Source: Mycobacterium decipiens
Lineage (GTDB): Bacteria > Actinomycetota > Actinomycetes > Mycobacteriales > Mycobacteriaceae
Direction: 5' to 3'
Length of the DNA: 64,000 nucleotides
Assembly (NCBI RefSeq): GCF_963853665.1
Contig: NZ_OY970459.1
Coordinates: forward strand, 4,030,001 to 4,094,000
Under the pieces are notes generated by a model that was not told where the DNA came from, did no database searches, and saw nothing but the letters and a program-made list of their open reading frames with translations. Shown in pieces: positions 34,011-42,762 of the stretch (positions are counted from its first letter, which is position 1; each line of letters starts with the position of its first letter). A program made the position numbers and the translations under genes.

Positions 34011-35456
34011 TTACTGTCCTGCGCCGGTGCCGCGGGGCAGCCACGGCTGTTGCCAATTGTGGTGACCGCGCAGCAATGACTTCGCGGCTTCGGGGCCCCA
34101 GGAACCGCGGTCGTATTGATGGATTTCACCGGGGTTGTCCAGCACCGGCTGCACGATCCGCCAGGTCTGTTCGATGCTGTCTTCCCGGGCGAAAAGCTGG
34201 TGATCGCCGGTCAGCCCGGCGTACAGCAGCCGTTCATAGGGTCGGATCGGTTCACCGAGGTCCTCTGCGAACGACGAGTCGAGGTGAACGTCTCGCCATG
34301 AGCCGCCGACTTGGGCTGACAACTGCAGGCGCATCCCCGGATCGGGGTCGATGCGCAGCACCAGCTGGTTCGGCTCGGCCGGCCGCCGGTTGGGCAGGAA
34401 GCCCAACGCGGGAACCCGCCGCAGAAATAACCGAACCTCAGTGACCTTCTCCGGCAACGCTTTTCCGGCCCGCACGAAGATCGGCACCCCCGCCCAGCGC
34501 CAGTTGTCAATCTCGGTCCGCAACGCGATAAAGGTCTCGGTTGCTGAATCGCCGGCCACCCCGGCAACGTCGGTATAGCCGCGGTACTGACCACGCACGC
34601 ACCGCGTCGGATCCAGCGGCGACATCGCGCGGAAAACCTCGGCCTTCTTGTCGTTCAGGTCATCGGCGCTGGGACCGACCGGGGGGTCCATCGCCACCAG
34701 CGCCAGCACCTGCAGCAAATGGTTTTGCACGACGTCACGCACGGCGCCCACCGCGTCGTAGAATCTGCCGCGGTCCTCGACACCAAAGTCCTCGGCCATG
34801 GTGATGTGGATCTCCGAAACGCTGTTGCGGTCCCACAACTCGGCGAGCGCCTGATTGGCGAAGCGCAGGTATTCGAGCTCGACGACGGGCTGCTTGCCCA
34901 AAAAGTGGTCCACGCGCAGGATCTGGTCTTCGGCAAGCACCGCACGCAACCGGGCATTGAGTTCGCACGCCGACGCCAGATCGTGGCCGAAGGGTTTCTC
35001 CACCGCGACCCGGGCGCGGTCCAGCAGGCCGGTTCTCGAGAGGTTCTCGACGATGGGCGCGAACAGCGCCGGCGGCATTTCCAGGTAGTACAACGGACGG
35101 TGACCCGAACCGATCCGCTCCGCCAGCGTGGCGTAAAGCTCGGCCTTGGTGACATCACCGGATAGGTAGGACAACCGGCCGGCCAGCCGGTCAAAGACCG
35201 CGTCGTCGATCTTCTCGCCGCACCCGCCGATGGACTCCCGCGCCCGCTCGACCAGCTGCTCGACGGACATATCGTCACTGGCCACACCCAGGATCGGGCA
35301 AGCCAACAGCTCACGACGCTCGAGACGGTACAACGCGCGGAAGGTCATCTTGCGGGCCAGATCACCGGTAATTCCGAAGATCACCAACAGATCCGAGGCG
35401 CTACCTCCGCCGTCGGCCAAACCCCTACCTCCACCGATGCTTATCGACTCGATCAC
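34011..35456 (-). CDS. zwf1: Glucose-6-phosphate 1-dehydrogenase
   Basis: This 481-residue G6PD has the NADP motif LLVIFGITGDLARKMT near residue 23 (GxxGDLA), VEKPFGHD, and the active-site RVDHFLGKQPV. The C-terminal DDLNDKKAEVFRAM region completes the domain. It makes 6-phosphogluconolactone and feeds the adjacent gnd2. It starts with GTG35456. About 90 bp separate it from the divergent adenylyl cyclase gene. Confidence 0.94.
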   Translation of the reverse strand: MIESISIGGGRGLADGGGSASDLLVIFGITGDLARKMTFRALYRLERRELLACPILGVASDDMSVEQLVERARESIGGCGEKIDDAVFDRLAGRLSYLSGDVTKAELYATLAERIGSGHRPLYYLEMPPALFAPIVENLSRTGLLDRARVAVEKPFGHDLASACELNARLRAVLAEDQILRVDHFLGKQPVVELEYLRFANQALAELWDRNSVSEIHITMAEDFGVEDRGRFYDAVGAVRDVVQNHLLQVLALVAMDPPVGPSADDLNDKKAEVFRAMSPLDPTRCVRGQYRGYTDVAGVAGDSATETFIALRTEIDNWRWAGVPIFVRAGKALPEKVTEVRLFLRRVPALGFLPNRRPAEPNQLVLRIDPDPGMRLQLSAQVGGSWRDVHLDSSFAEDLGEPIRPYERLLYAGLTGDHQLFAREDSIEQTWRIVQPVLDNPGEIHQYDRGSWGPEAAKSLLRGHHNWQQPWLPRGTGAGQ

Positions 35457-35544
35457 TTGAGATTTGCTTCCCCGCGACGGCCGAACTCAACCCTAGACAC
35501 TGCGTATCGGCCCGACAAGGTCGGCCCATCTCATCCTTGACAGG

Positions 35545-36372
35545 ATGTCTGGCATGGGCGATGCGATCCAGCTCGCGCTCTACCTCCTGGCCGGGATTGC
35601 GGTCGTCGAAGCCGGTGGGATCGCGGTGCTGTGGCGGCTGCTGAACCGCAGTCGCCGAGAGGCCGAGGAACTGCGACAGCGGGCCGACGGGCGCAATTGG
35701 CTACTCTCCAGCGGGCGTGAAGCCGTCAAGACGGTGTGGCAGACCGCGAACCTGATCAGCAAAGAGGGCTTGGGCGCGGCGGTGCGCAGTTCGATCGAAG
35801 ACCTCGCCGATTGGGCCGAGGTCGAGCGGCCCGACCTGGCCCGGGTCACCCCGGACGGCCGGGTGGTGATTCTGTTCTCCGACATCGAGGAATCCACCGC
35901 GCTGAACGAACGGATCGGCGACCGCGCCTGGGTCAAGCTGATTGGCAGGCACGACAAGCTGGTCCATGATCTCGTGCAGCGCTGGTCCGGGCACGTCGTG
36001 AAAAGTCAAGGCGACGGATTCATGATCGCTTTCGCCCGTGCCGAGCAGGCGGTGCGGTGCGGTATCGACGTCCAACACGCGCTACGCAAGAATGCAAAGC
36101 GCAAGCGCCAGAATGAAATTCGGGTGCGTATCGGCATCCACATGGGCCGCTCGGTGCGCCGCGGCGACGATCTGTTCGGCCGCAACGTCGCCATGGCTGC
36201 CCGGGTAGCCGGGCAGGCCGCCGGGGGCCAGATCCTGGTGAGCCAACCGGTGCGAGACGCCGTCAACGACTGCGACGACATCAGTTTCGACGAGGGCCGC
36301 GACGTCGAGTTGAAGGGCTTCTCGGGCAGCTATCGCTTGTACGCGGTCGGCACCGACCCCGATCTGGACTGA
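35545..36372 (+). CDS. Class III adenylyl cyclase, membrane-anchored (Ma1120-like)
   Basis: This 275-residue cyclase has one N-terminal membrane helix ([20 protein letters not shown]), a short linker and a catalytic domain from about residue 105: [15 protein letters not shown] with the first metal aspartate, [13 protein letters not shown] with the second, [11 protein letters not shown], and [17 protein letters not shown]. All key residues appear intact. I recall that the M. tuberculosis equivalent Rv1120c is a damaged pseudogene, while the M. avium orthologue Ma1120 is active. ATG35545 is used; ATG35554 is possible. The last 43 bp overlap a convergent small gene. Confidence 0.88.
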   Translation: MSGMGDAIQLALYLLAGIAVVEAGGIAVLWRLLNRSRREAEELRQRADGRNWLLSSGREAVKTVWQTANLISKEGLGAAVRSSIEDLADWAEVERPDLARVTPDGRVVILFSDIEESTALNERIGDRAWVKLIGRHDKLVHDLVQRWSGHVVKSQGDGFMIAFARAEQAVRCGIDVQHALRKNAKRKRQNEIRVRIGIHMGRSVRRGDDLFGRNVAMAARVAGQAAGGQILVSQPVRDAVNDCDDISFDEGRDVELKGFSGSYRLYAVGTDPDLD

Positions 36373-36530
36373 TGACCCTCGTCGGATTCGGCCAACCGCT
36401 GATGCAGCCGGGCCCGGACCTCGTCGGCGGTGTAGGCACGTCGTTTCCGTTGATCGCGGACCACCAGCGCGCCACCCGCGACGACGCCGGCGACACCGGC
36501 CAGCCCGAGCCACTTCCACATACTGCCCAT
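36330..36530 (-). CDS. Small single-pass membrane protein
   Basis: This 66-residue protein (about 63 from the second ATG) has one hydrophobic helix ([21 protein letters not shown]) followed by a basic, helical tail ([22 protein letters not shown]). The stop lies inside the 3' end of the adenylyl cyclase gene on the other strand. Composition and the tail look like a real mycobacterial small protein; I recall a short gene, Rv1119c, here. Function is unknown. Confidence 0.6.
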   Translation of the reverse strand: MGSMWKWLGLAGVAGVVAGGALVVRDQRKRRAYTADEVRARLHQRLAESDEGHQSRSGSVPTAYKR

Positions 36531-36563
36531 GATGGACAGGCTAGCTCTGCCTACAGTGCTGGG

Positions 36564-37256
36564 GTGGACTCCAGCACGCTAACCCTGGACCAAGCGCTGA
36601 ACGAAACCCGCACCGGCGACCTCTGGCTGTTTCGCGGCCGTTCACGTCCGGACCGCGCCATCCAGGCGCTGACGAACAGCCCGGTGAACCACGTCGGCAT
36701 GACGGTGGCCATCGACGACTTGCCGCCGCTGATCTGGCATGCCGAACTGGGCGACAAACTCGCCGACCTGTGGACGGGCTCCAATCACCGCGGGGTGCAG
36801 CTCAACGATGCCCGCCAAGCCGTCGAGCAGTGGATGCAGCGCTACCACCAGCGGTGCTGGCTGCGTCAGCTGACGCCACACGCCACCCGCGAACAGGAGA
36901 ACGAACTGCTGCGCGTGATCGCGCGGATGGACGGCACCCCATTCCCCGCTACCGCGCGTCTCACCGGCCGTTGGCTGCGCGGCCGACTCCCGACCGCCTA
37001 CGATTGGACACGCGGAATCCCGTTGGTAGGCAAGAAGGTTCGCGAGTCGACGCAGCGACGTAAAGAGCGGCAAAAGGTCAGCCTGGAAGCGGCATACTGC
37101 GCGGAGACGGTGGCGATCACGTACGAGGAAATGGGTTTACTCGCCACGGAGAAGTACTCGAACTGGTTCGACCCGGGCTCGTTCTGGAGCGGTGACACGC
37201 TGCCGTTGGCGGCGGGTTTTCAGCTGGGCGACGAGATCGCGGTTGTCCTCGATTAG
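36564..37256 (+). CDS. Permuted NlpC/P60 (YiiX-type) papain-fold protein
   Basis: This 230-residue protein has the order of a circularly permuted NlpC/P60 domain: GDLWLFRGRSRPDRAIQALT, then NSPVNHVGMTVAI with the catalytic-type histidine near residue 43, WHAELGDKL, and late in the chain AAYCAETVAITYEEMG with the probable nucleophilic cysteine. There is no signal peptide. GTG36564 is chosen since the family domain begins immediately after; the frame is open to 36372. Such enzymes hydrolyse amide or thioester bonds of lipids or peptides. I recall Rv1118c as the equivalent. Confidence 0.75.
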   Translation: MDSSTLTLDQALNETRTGDLWLFRGRSRPDRAIQALTNSPVNHVGMTVAIDDLPPLIWHAELGDKLADLWTGSNHRGVQLNDARQAVEQWMQRYHQRCWLRQLTPHATREQENELLRVIARMDGTPFPATARLTGRWLRGRLPTAYDWTRGIPLVGKKVRESTQRRKERQKVSLEAAYCAETVAITYEEMGLLATEKYSNWFDPGSFWSGDTLPLAAGFQLGDEIAVVLD

Positions 37257-37418
37257 TCGACCGACACTTCCGCCAGCTGCGACGTTCGCCCACAACTTGC
37301 CTCGGTGAACGACTCGACGAATCCCGCCAACCATATATTTGCGGCCACTCCCGTATCGCATTGTGATTTGCCCCACAATTGTGATTCATATCGCAAAATA
37401 TCGCCGCACGAAGATCTG

Positions 37419-37955
37419 TTATGCATCCGCAATTGTTCGGTCGGCAACGGGGTCCGAATTGGGCGCCGAAACCGGCATTTCCGGATCCATATCGCCGACC
37501 GGAGGCGGCATATGTCCGTCAGGCCCGTCGGCGACCATGGGCAAGTACATGTGGTGAGTGAATTGAGCCTGGTAGGCACCCCCGCCACCGACACGCACTC
37601 CACCGCCTTCGCCACTGGATACGGGAGTCCCATCGGGCAAGGTCACCGCCGTGTGATGACCATTCCACCCGATCACCAAGGCATTGGGAGCGGTTCCATA
37701 CTGAAATCCGCGAGACGCCAGAGCGGCTTCTTCGTCGCCGGTGTCGAACCTATCTCCGAAAATCGGTCGGTCGGTTGCCGCATTCGATACCCAGGAAGCC
37801 AGCCCGGAACAGTCGGTCCCGGCCGGTGAATCTCCACCGGGGATATACGGAGTTCCGGCGACTTGATTTATCAGCGTCAACAGCGTTGCAAGAGCAATCA
37901 TGCGCAGGGACGCTACCAACAATATCCCTAGGAAATCAAAATTAGTGTTGTCCAT
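37419..37955 (-). CDS. NlpC/P60-like secreted or membrane-anchored hydrolase
   Basis: This 178-residue protein has an N-terminal hydrophobic segment (FLGILLVASLRMIALATLL), then a compact NlpC/P60-like domain: GTPYIPGGDSPAGTDCSGLA with the nucleophilic cysteine, and WNGHHTAVTLPDG with the histidine. Such domains cut peptidoglycan peptides and also occur in phage lysins. The DNA from about 37300 to 38060 is clearly richer in A and T than its neighbours, and the flanks contain no other gene, which suggests foreign origin. ATG37955 is used; a GTG at 37964 is possible. Confidence 0.7.
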   Translation of the reverse strand: MDNTNFDFLGILLVASLRMIALATLLTLINQVAGTPYIPGGDSPAGTDCSGLASWVSNAATDRPIFGDRFDTGDEEAALASRGFQYGTAPNALVIGWNGHHTAVTLPDGTPVSSGEGGGVRVGGGGAYQAQFTHHMYLPMVADGPDGHMPPPVGDMDPEMPVSAPNSDPVADRTIADA

Positions 37956-38198
37956 CACGCGCAATTTGCATAATGGATGTGAATTGCATATACAGCAAAA
38001 TAGTCACGCGGAAGTCTATAGGTTGCAACGGAAATGCATGATCCAGTCCAGTCGATGTCACAGACTTGCCGCTTCTCTTAGGGCTAGGAGGTCGAGGAAG
38101 GGACTCGACTAGCACGAGTCGCGCGGCGGCCCGCACCGACGGCACGATGCGGTCCTTCCTCGGCCGCGAAATGCGCGAGTCAGACGAGTCTGGTAGTA

Positions 38199-38214
38199 TC
38201 GAACGTATGTTCGA
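38199..38214. promoter_or_regulatory. LexA (SOS) box overlapping the start of the 13E12 gene
   Basis: TCGAACGTATGTTCGA is a perfect mycobacterial SOS box (TCGAAC-N4-GTTCGA). A -10-like TAGTAT at 38194-38199 touches its left end, and the ATG (38207) lies inside it. LexA bound here would block both promoter and start. Transcription should begin at or next to the ATG. Confidence 0.9.
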
Positions 38215-39739
38215 CGCGACGGGTCCTCGATCCCGGGCGGCGGTGATCGCCTTCTTCGACGAGCTCTTCGAACGGCACTATCCCTCCACCACCGCGGAAT
38301 CGGCGGAGTTGGTGGATCACATCTGCGCGTTGGCGCGGATACAGAACCGGGCCGCCGCCGCGCAACTGAGCGTGATCGGGCAGTTGTTCGGCTACCGGCT
38401 CTCGCGCTGTTCGGACACCGAGGACTGGGCCATCGATACCGAGGAGGCGGTGGCCGCCGAGGTGGGCGCCGCACTGCGGATCAGCCAAGGACTGGCCGCC
38501 CACCGGCTGCGCTACGCCCGCGCCATGCGCGAACGACTCCCGAAGGTGGCCGCGGTATTCCGCACCGGTGACATCGACTTCCGGATGTTCCAAACCATCG
38601 TGTACCGCACCGATTTGATCACCGACCGCGACGTGCTGGCCGCCGTGGACGCCGAACTGGCCGTCAAGGTGGCGCGCTGGCCATCGATGACCCGCGCCCG
38701 GCTAGCTGGGCAGATCGACAAGATCGTGGCGAAAGCTGATGCGGACGCGGTGCGCCGGCACACCAAGAATCAGACCGACCGCGAGATTTGGATCGGGGAG
38801 AACGAGGGCGGGATGTCGGAGATTCATGGCAGCCTGTTCACCCCCGACGCCACCGCCCTCGACAAGCGGTTGACCGCGGTGGCGGCCACCGTGTGTGAGC
38901 ATGATCCGCGCAGCCGTGAGCAGCGCCGCGCCGACGCGTTGGGGGCGCTGGCCGCCGGGGCCGACCGGCTGGGCTGTCGCTGCGGGCGCACCGACTGCGC
39001 CGCCGGCACACGCCCGCCCGCCACGCCGGTGGTGATCCACGTGATCGCCGAACAGGCCAGCATCGACGGGCGCGGCACCACCCCGGCCTCCCAGGTCGGT
39101 GCCGAGGGGCTCATCACCGCCGACCTCGTGGCGGAGTTGGCCGCCTCGGCCAAGCTGGTGCCGCTGATCCACCCCGGCGATGCCGCACCCGAACCCGGCT
39201 ACCTACCGTCTAAGGCGCTGGCCGATTTCGTGCGCTGCCGGGATCTGACCTGTCGCTGGCCGGGCTGTGACCAACCCGCCACCAACTGCGACGTGGACCA
39301 TACGATCCCCTACGCCGACGGCGGACCCACCCATGCGGCAAACCTCAAGTGCTACTGCCGAACCCACCACCTGATCAAAACCTTCTGGGGCTGGCAGGAC
39401 AAGCAACTACCCGACGGCACCCTGATCCTGACCTCCCCCGCCGGCCACACCTACGTCACCACCCCCGCCAGCGCGCTGCTATTCCCCAGCCTGTGCCGAG
39501 CCACCGGCGCCATCCCGTCACCCGAAGCCGACCCACCACCGGGCTACTGCCCCGAACGCACCGCCATGATGCCCAGGCGGCGCCGCACCCGCACCCAAGA
39601 CCGCGCCCACCGCATCGCCACCGAACGCCGCCACAACCACCACGCCCGCACGGTTGCCCGCACCGCCCCACAAGCCGAGTGCCCCAGCTACACCGGCCCC
39701 GCCCCACCCCACACCGACGACGACCCACCACCGTTCTGA
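38207..39739 (+). CDS. 13E12-repeat family protein (DUF222 with HNH nuclease domain)
   Basis: This 510-residue protein has an N-terminal DUF222 region (FFDELFERHYPSTTAESAEL, ALRISQGLAAHRLRYARAMR), a middle VVIHVIAEQASIDGRG, and a C-terminal HNH nuclease: RCRDLTCRWPGCDQPATNCD, VDHTIPYADGGPTHAANLKC, YCRTHHLIKTFWGW. The last 70 residues are Pro/Arg/His-rich. The ATG at 38207 is set by the SOS box and -10; the longer open frame from 38066 would put both inside the gene. 13E12 elements are mobile-like, multi-copy and DNA-damage inducible in M. tuberculosis. The gene appears intact. Confidence 0.88.
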   Translation: MFDATGPRSRAAVIAFFDELFERHYPSTTAESAELVDHICALARIQNRAAAAQLSVIGQLFGYRLSRCSDTEDWAIDTEEAVAAEVGAALRISQGLAAHRLRYARAMRERLPKVAAVFRTGDIDFRMFQTIVYRTDLITDRDVLAAVDAELAVKVARWPSMTRARLAGQIDKIVAKADADAVRRHTKNQTDREIWIGENEGGMSEIHGSLFTPDATALDKRLTAVAATVCEHDPRSREQRRADALGALAAGADRLGCRCGRTDCAAGTRPPATPVVIHVIAEQASIDGRGTTPASQVGAEGLITADLVAELAASAKLVPLIHPGDAAPEPGYLPSKALADFVRCRDLTCRWPGCDQPATNCDVDHTIPYADGGPTHAANLKCYCRTHHLIKTFWGWQDKQLPDGTLILTSPAGHTYVTTPASALLFPSLCRATGAIPSPEADPPPGYCPERTAMMPRRRRTRTQDRAHRIATERRHNHHARTVARTAPQAECPSYTGPAPPHTDDDPPPF

Positions 39740-39817
39740 CCTGGACTCCCCAGTCGCTACGCGTTGAACCGGAATTCAACCGGATTACCGCGTCGAGAAA
39801 CTTGGAGCGCCGATGAC

Positions 39818-40160
39818 TCAGCGGACTTCCCGCAGCATGACACCGTTGTCCGCACCCTCGACCGGCACGAATCCCAGAGATCCATAGAGCGCCATCGCTC
39901 TCGCATTCCCCGGCTCGACAGACAGGCTCATTCGGTGGACGCCTCGCTCGGATGCGCGGTCGAGTAGCTCGCCCATGACTGCCCGGCCGATTCCCCGGCC
40001 TCGAAGCCCCGGCGCAACCCACACACTGGACTCCGGCGTATGCGCGTCGACGAAGCCATAACCGGGGTCGGATGCAGGTAGGTAGAGCGCCCATGCCGCC
40101 GCAACGGTCCGGTCGCCGTCGACGGCGACCACCCCGAAATCTCCGCGGGCACCCGATATG
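39818..40160 (-). pseudogene. GNAT acetyltransferase lacking its N-terminus
   Basis: From about 40160 the frame encodes GDFGVVAVDGDRTVAAAWAL, then VWVAPGLRGRGIGRAVMG (acetyl-CoA loop RGRGIG) and LYGSLGFVPVEG, a normal GNAT core and C-terminus. The expected first 45-60 residues are absent. An ATG that overlaps the higA stop (ATGACGGAC) is in a different frame. The structure looks like a deletion that joined the gene to the end of higA. Confidence 0.65.
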
Positions 40161-40181
40161 TCCACGTCAGGGACTGGTCCG

Positions 40182-40484
40182 TCATGCGGCCTGCAGCGGA
40201 GTGATCGCCGCGATCTGCTCGGCAGCACGGTCCTCGGCCAAGTCGAGGTCGTAGCGCGCCTGAAGGTTCAGCCAGAACTGCGCCGATGTGCCGAAGTACT
40301 TTCCGAGCCGCATGGCCGTGTCCGCGGTGACCGCTCGCTTTCCGTGGACGATCTCGTTGATGCGAGGTGGTGGCACGCCAATCGACACGGCCAGCTATTT
40401 CTGCGTGATGCCGAAACCCTCGGTGAAGTCCTTCAAGAGGACTTCACCGGGGTGGATGGGCGCAATCTTGTCAGTGGTAGTCAA
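40182..40484 (-). pseudogene. HigA antitoxin interrupted by an amber codon
   Basis: From a TTG at 40484 that overlaps the end of the toxin frame, the sequence reads KIAPIHPGEVLLKDF, then FGITQK, a TAG at 40397-40395, and LAVSIGVPPPRINEIVHGKR, TADTAMRLGKYFGTSAQFWL. Apart from the stop it is a complete HigA/XRE antitoxin. The stop falls in the helix-turn-helix. A GTG six bases later could restart translation but would leave a truncated DNA-binding domain. Confidence 0.8.
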
Positions 40485-40700
40485 CTATCTCCACCTCCTC
40501 CGGCCCGGCGTCGGTCCACACGAAGCAGATCCGCCACTGGTCATTGATCCTGATGCTGTGTTGTCCGACTCGATCGCCTTTCAGCGCCTCGAGTCGATTG
40601 CCGGGCGGTACCAGAGTTCGTCGAGGGCCTCTGCGGCCTCCACTTGATCGAAGCTTGCGCAACGCGACCCGATTAATCCGCGGATCGATCGAGGGCACAC
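40471..40700 (-). pseudogene. HigB (RelE-like) toxin remnant with compensating frameshifts
   Basis: The C-terminal part is intact: VPPGNRLEALKGDRVGQ and IRINDQWRICFVWTDAGPEE. Upstream, RINRVALRKL matches the family, but the following 12 codons make sense only in the +1 frame (DQVEAAEALDEL), after which the original frame resumes. This indicates an extra base near 40655 and a lost base near 40620. The N-terminal 25 residues and a start codon are not recognisable. Confidence 0.65.
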
Positions 40701-40750
40701 ACGGCCGAGCTTGCAGGTCAGTCGGGCTGGGGCAACTCGCTAAGTCGCGG

Positions 40751-41074
40751 TTAGTCGACCGACATCTCCCCCATTGCCGACCACCCGAGCGCGTCGATCG
40801 TCTGACTGATGATCTTGGGCGTGGACACCAGTGCCTGCGGCAGTTCCCGCATCGCGTGCTTGAAGTGATCGCTGTTGACGTGGACGCCGCCCGCCTCGCC
40901 GTCACGGAACGCTTCGACGAGTACGTACTCCGCCGGGTTATCCAGGCTGCGCGACCACTCGAACCACAGGTTGCCCGGTTCGGCGCGAGTGGCGGCGGTG
41001 AACGGCCCCACCAAATCCGGCCAGCGATCCGTCCAGTCGGGTTTGGTTTCGAACTTGACGACGATGAAGATCAT
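40751..41074 (-). CDS. Antibiotic biosynthesis monooxygenase (ABM) domain protein
   Basis: This 107-residue ABM-fold protein opens with MIFIVVKFETKPDWTDRW and carries EWSRSLDNPAEYVLVEAF and HVNSDHFKHAMREL, the core of the family. Small ABM proteins form dimers acting as cofactor-free monooxygenases or haem-degrading enzymes. I recall Rv1117 (107 residues) as the equivalent. A broken paralogue lies at 42541-42640. Confidence 0.85.
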   Translation of the reverse strand: MIFIVVKFETKPDWTDRWPDLVGPFTAATRAEPGNLWFEWSRSLDNPAEYVLVEAFRDGEAGGVHVNSDHFKHAMRELPQALVSTPKIISQTIDALGWSAMGEMSVD

Positions 41075-41136
41075 TGCCGTGACGATACGCGGCTAAGCGG
41101 TCCGCAAACCGGTCGTCACCCGGGACCGGACAACGC

Positions 41137-42410
41137 TCATCTTGTGGTCGTCGGAGTCGGTGGTGCCTCCAGCGACAAGCCGGCGTAAATCTCGTCGAGA
41201 ACTGCGCGTGTAATGGCTTCCGCCGTCATCTTGCCCTCTGGCGAAAGAGACAGATTCGTCCAAACGACCAGCGTGACATCGTTATCCGGGTCGTAACCCA
41301 TGAACGAGTTGAACCCCGGAAGTTCTCCCATGTGGTAGTAGATCGCGACATTCGGGCCGAAGCGCTGGTATTGGATCCCGTACCCATAGTTCTGCCCATT
41401 GGGCTTGGCCGGATCCTCGGCCTGCAGGCTCGTCAACCACTGGTGTTGGTAGTCGGCGTTGAAGACCTTGCCCGAGACGAGCGCCTTTATCCACCTCCCC
41501 AGATCGCCGTCCGTGGAGATCGCTGCCCCGGCGGTGTTGGCCCAAGATGGGTTCTGGTTGGTGTAGTCGATCGGCTGCAAAGGTCCCGCCCGTGCGGCGG
41601 CCTGCAGATCAGCGGGATACGGCTCGTCAGCGAGCACGTAGCTGCTACCGCCGTACGAGTAGCCATGTGAATAGGGAGCCGGAATGGCGGTGTCATCGGC
41701 GGCGGGAAGCGACGTCTGGGTCAGACCGACCGGACCAAACAACCGATCCCGCAACTGCTCGGCCAGTGGGCGCCCACCGACCTTCTCGGCGATCAGACCC
41801 AACAAACGTAGTTGGTGTTGTCGTACTCGTGGGACGCGTCGGGCGCGAACTGCGGCGGATGCCGAAACGCAATCGCCAATAGCTCCTGCGGCGTCCAGAC
41901 CTTGCCCGGCTGGGCATCCATCGCGGCCGCTAACGCGGGGTCGGCGGTGTAGTTATAGAGGCCACTGCGCATCTTCAAAAGCTCACCGACAGTGATGTTC
42001 TCGCCGTTGGGCACATCTGGAACGTAGGCCGAGACCGAGTCGCTGAACTTCAGCTTGCCGTCCTGAGCCAGCAGCACGACCAGCGCCGCCGTCATAGTCT
42101 TGGTATTCGGGCCGATCCGGAAATGAGTGTTCGCATCCGGCGGTAGCTGCGCGCCGAGTTGGGTCGTACCGACCCCCACGTTGAATTCTCCCTGCGGCGT
42201 GCGCAGCCACACCATCGCCCCGGGAACCTTCAGCCGGTGCGCGGCGGCATCGACGACGGCCTGAAAACTCTTGAGCTCGATGGTCTTCAACGCCGAATTA
42301 CGCGGCTTGGAACTGATCGCGGTCGTCACGCAGCTCGCGATCAACACGGCGACGCACGCCGCGAACGCAGCGACACGCATGGGACGCAGCCCGCCAAAAC
42401 GAATCGCCAT
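41137..42410 (-). pseudogene. Serine hydrolase (beta-lactamase family lipoprotein), frameshifted and nucleophile lost
   Basis: The N-terminus is a lipoprotein signal (AAFACVAVLIASC type, lipobox LIASC). The class C-like domain runs through FRIGPNTKTMT, where the SxxK serine is replaced by proline (CCG), then EYDNTNYV. At about 41805 one T is missing from TACGTTTTG and the frame breaks. The next frame continues LLGLIAEKVGGRPLAEQL, YHMGELPGFNSFMGYDP to a stop at 41137. Loss of the catalytic serine makes a real pseudogene likely even if the frameshift were an error. Confidence 0.8.
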
Positions 42411-42540
42411 CACTGCCACCACCTTAGTTTTGCGCTTCGCCTGCGATACCGATCACGGGTCGGCAGAGCCGAGGTCGCAGCTTAGCCGTCACGGCCGCTA
42501 GCACGAATCAACAGCACAGCTTGCCCCTCGGTGGACGGCG

Positions 42541-42640
42541 CACGGCTAGCCCAACGCGTCGCCGGTCCGCCTGACGCGATCGCTGTTGACGTACACGAGT
42601 TCTGCTGGCTGGTTCAGGTCACGCGACCAGCGTCGACACC
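42541..42640 (-). pseudogene. Scrap of an ABM-domain gene
   Basis: On the minus strand the segment encodes pieces such as SRDLNQPAELVYVNSDRVR that match the intact ABM protein at 40751-41074 (SRSLDNPAEYVLVE and HVNSDHFKH) with an internal deletion. It is followed by a LG piece corresponding to DALGWSA. No open gene remains. Confidence 0.55.
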
Positions 42641-42697
42641 GCCAGCCGGCATCGCGTACCGCTGCGGTGGCCAGCCGGCGCGAGACGAAACACGCGC

Positions 42698-42760
42698 ACC
42701 GGCAACACGGGCGCCGTCAACATCGGCAACTTCAACTCGGGCGTCGGAAAACCGGGCCTG
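42698..42760 (+). pseudogene. Scrap of a PPE-MPTR repeat tail
   Basis: The frame starting at 42698 reads TGNTGAVNIGNFNSGVGKPG, the asparagine-glycine repeat of PPE-MPTR proteins. It ends next to the ychF stop. No start, PPE domain or continuation is present in the 340-bp gap. Confidence 0.6.
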
Positions 42761-42762
42761 CG

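Noticed and set aside
38066..38206. N-terminal extension of the 13E12 protein to 38066
   Set aside because: The extra 47 codons would cover the SOS box and -10 element. The conserved DUF222 region starts after ATG38207.
39456..40094. Minus-strand frame with Gly/Trp/Arg-rich product
   Set aside because: It is antisense to the proline-rich tail of the 13E12 protein; the repetitive composition is only the complement of that tail.
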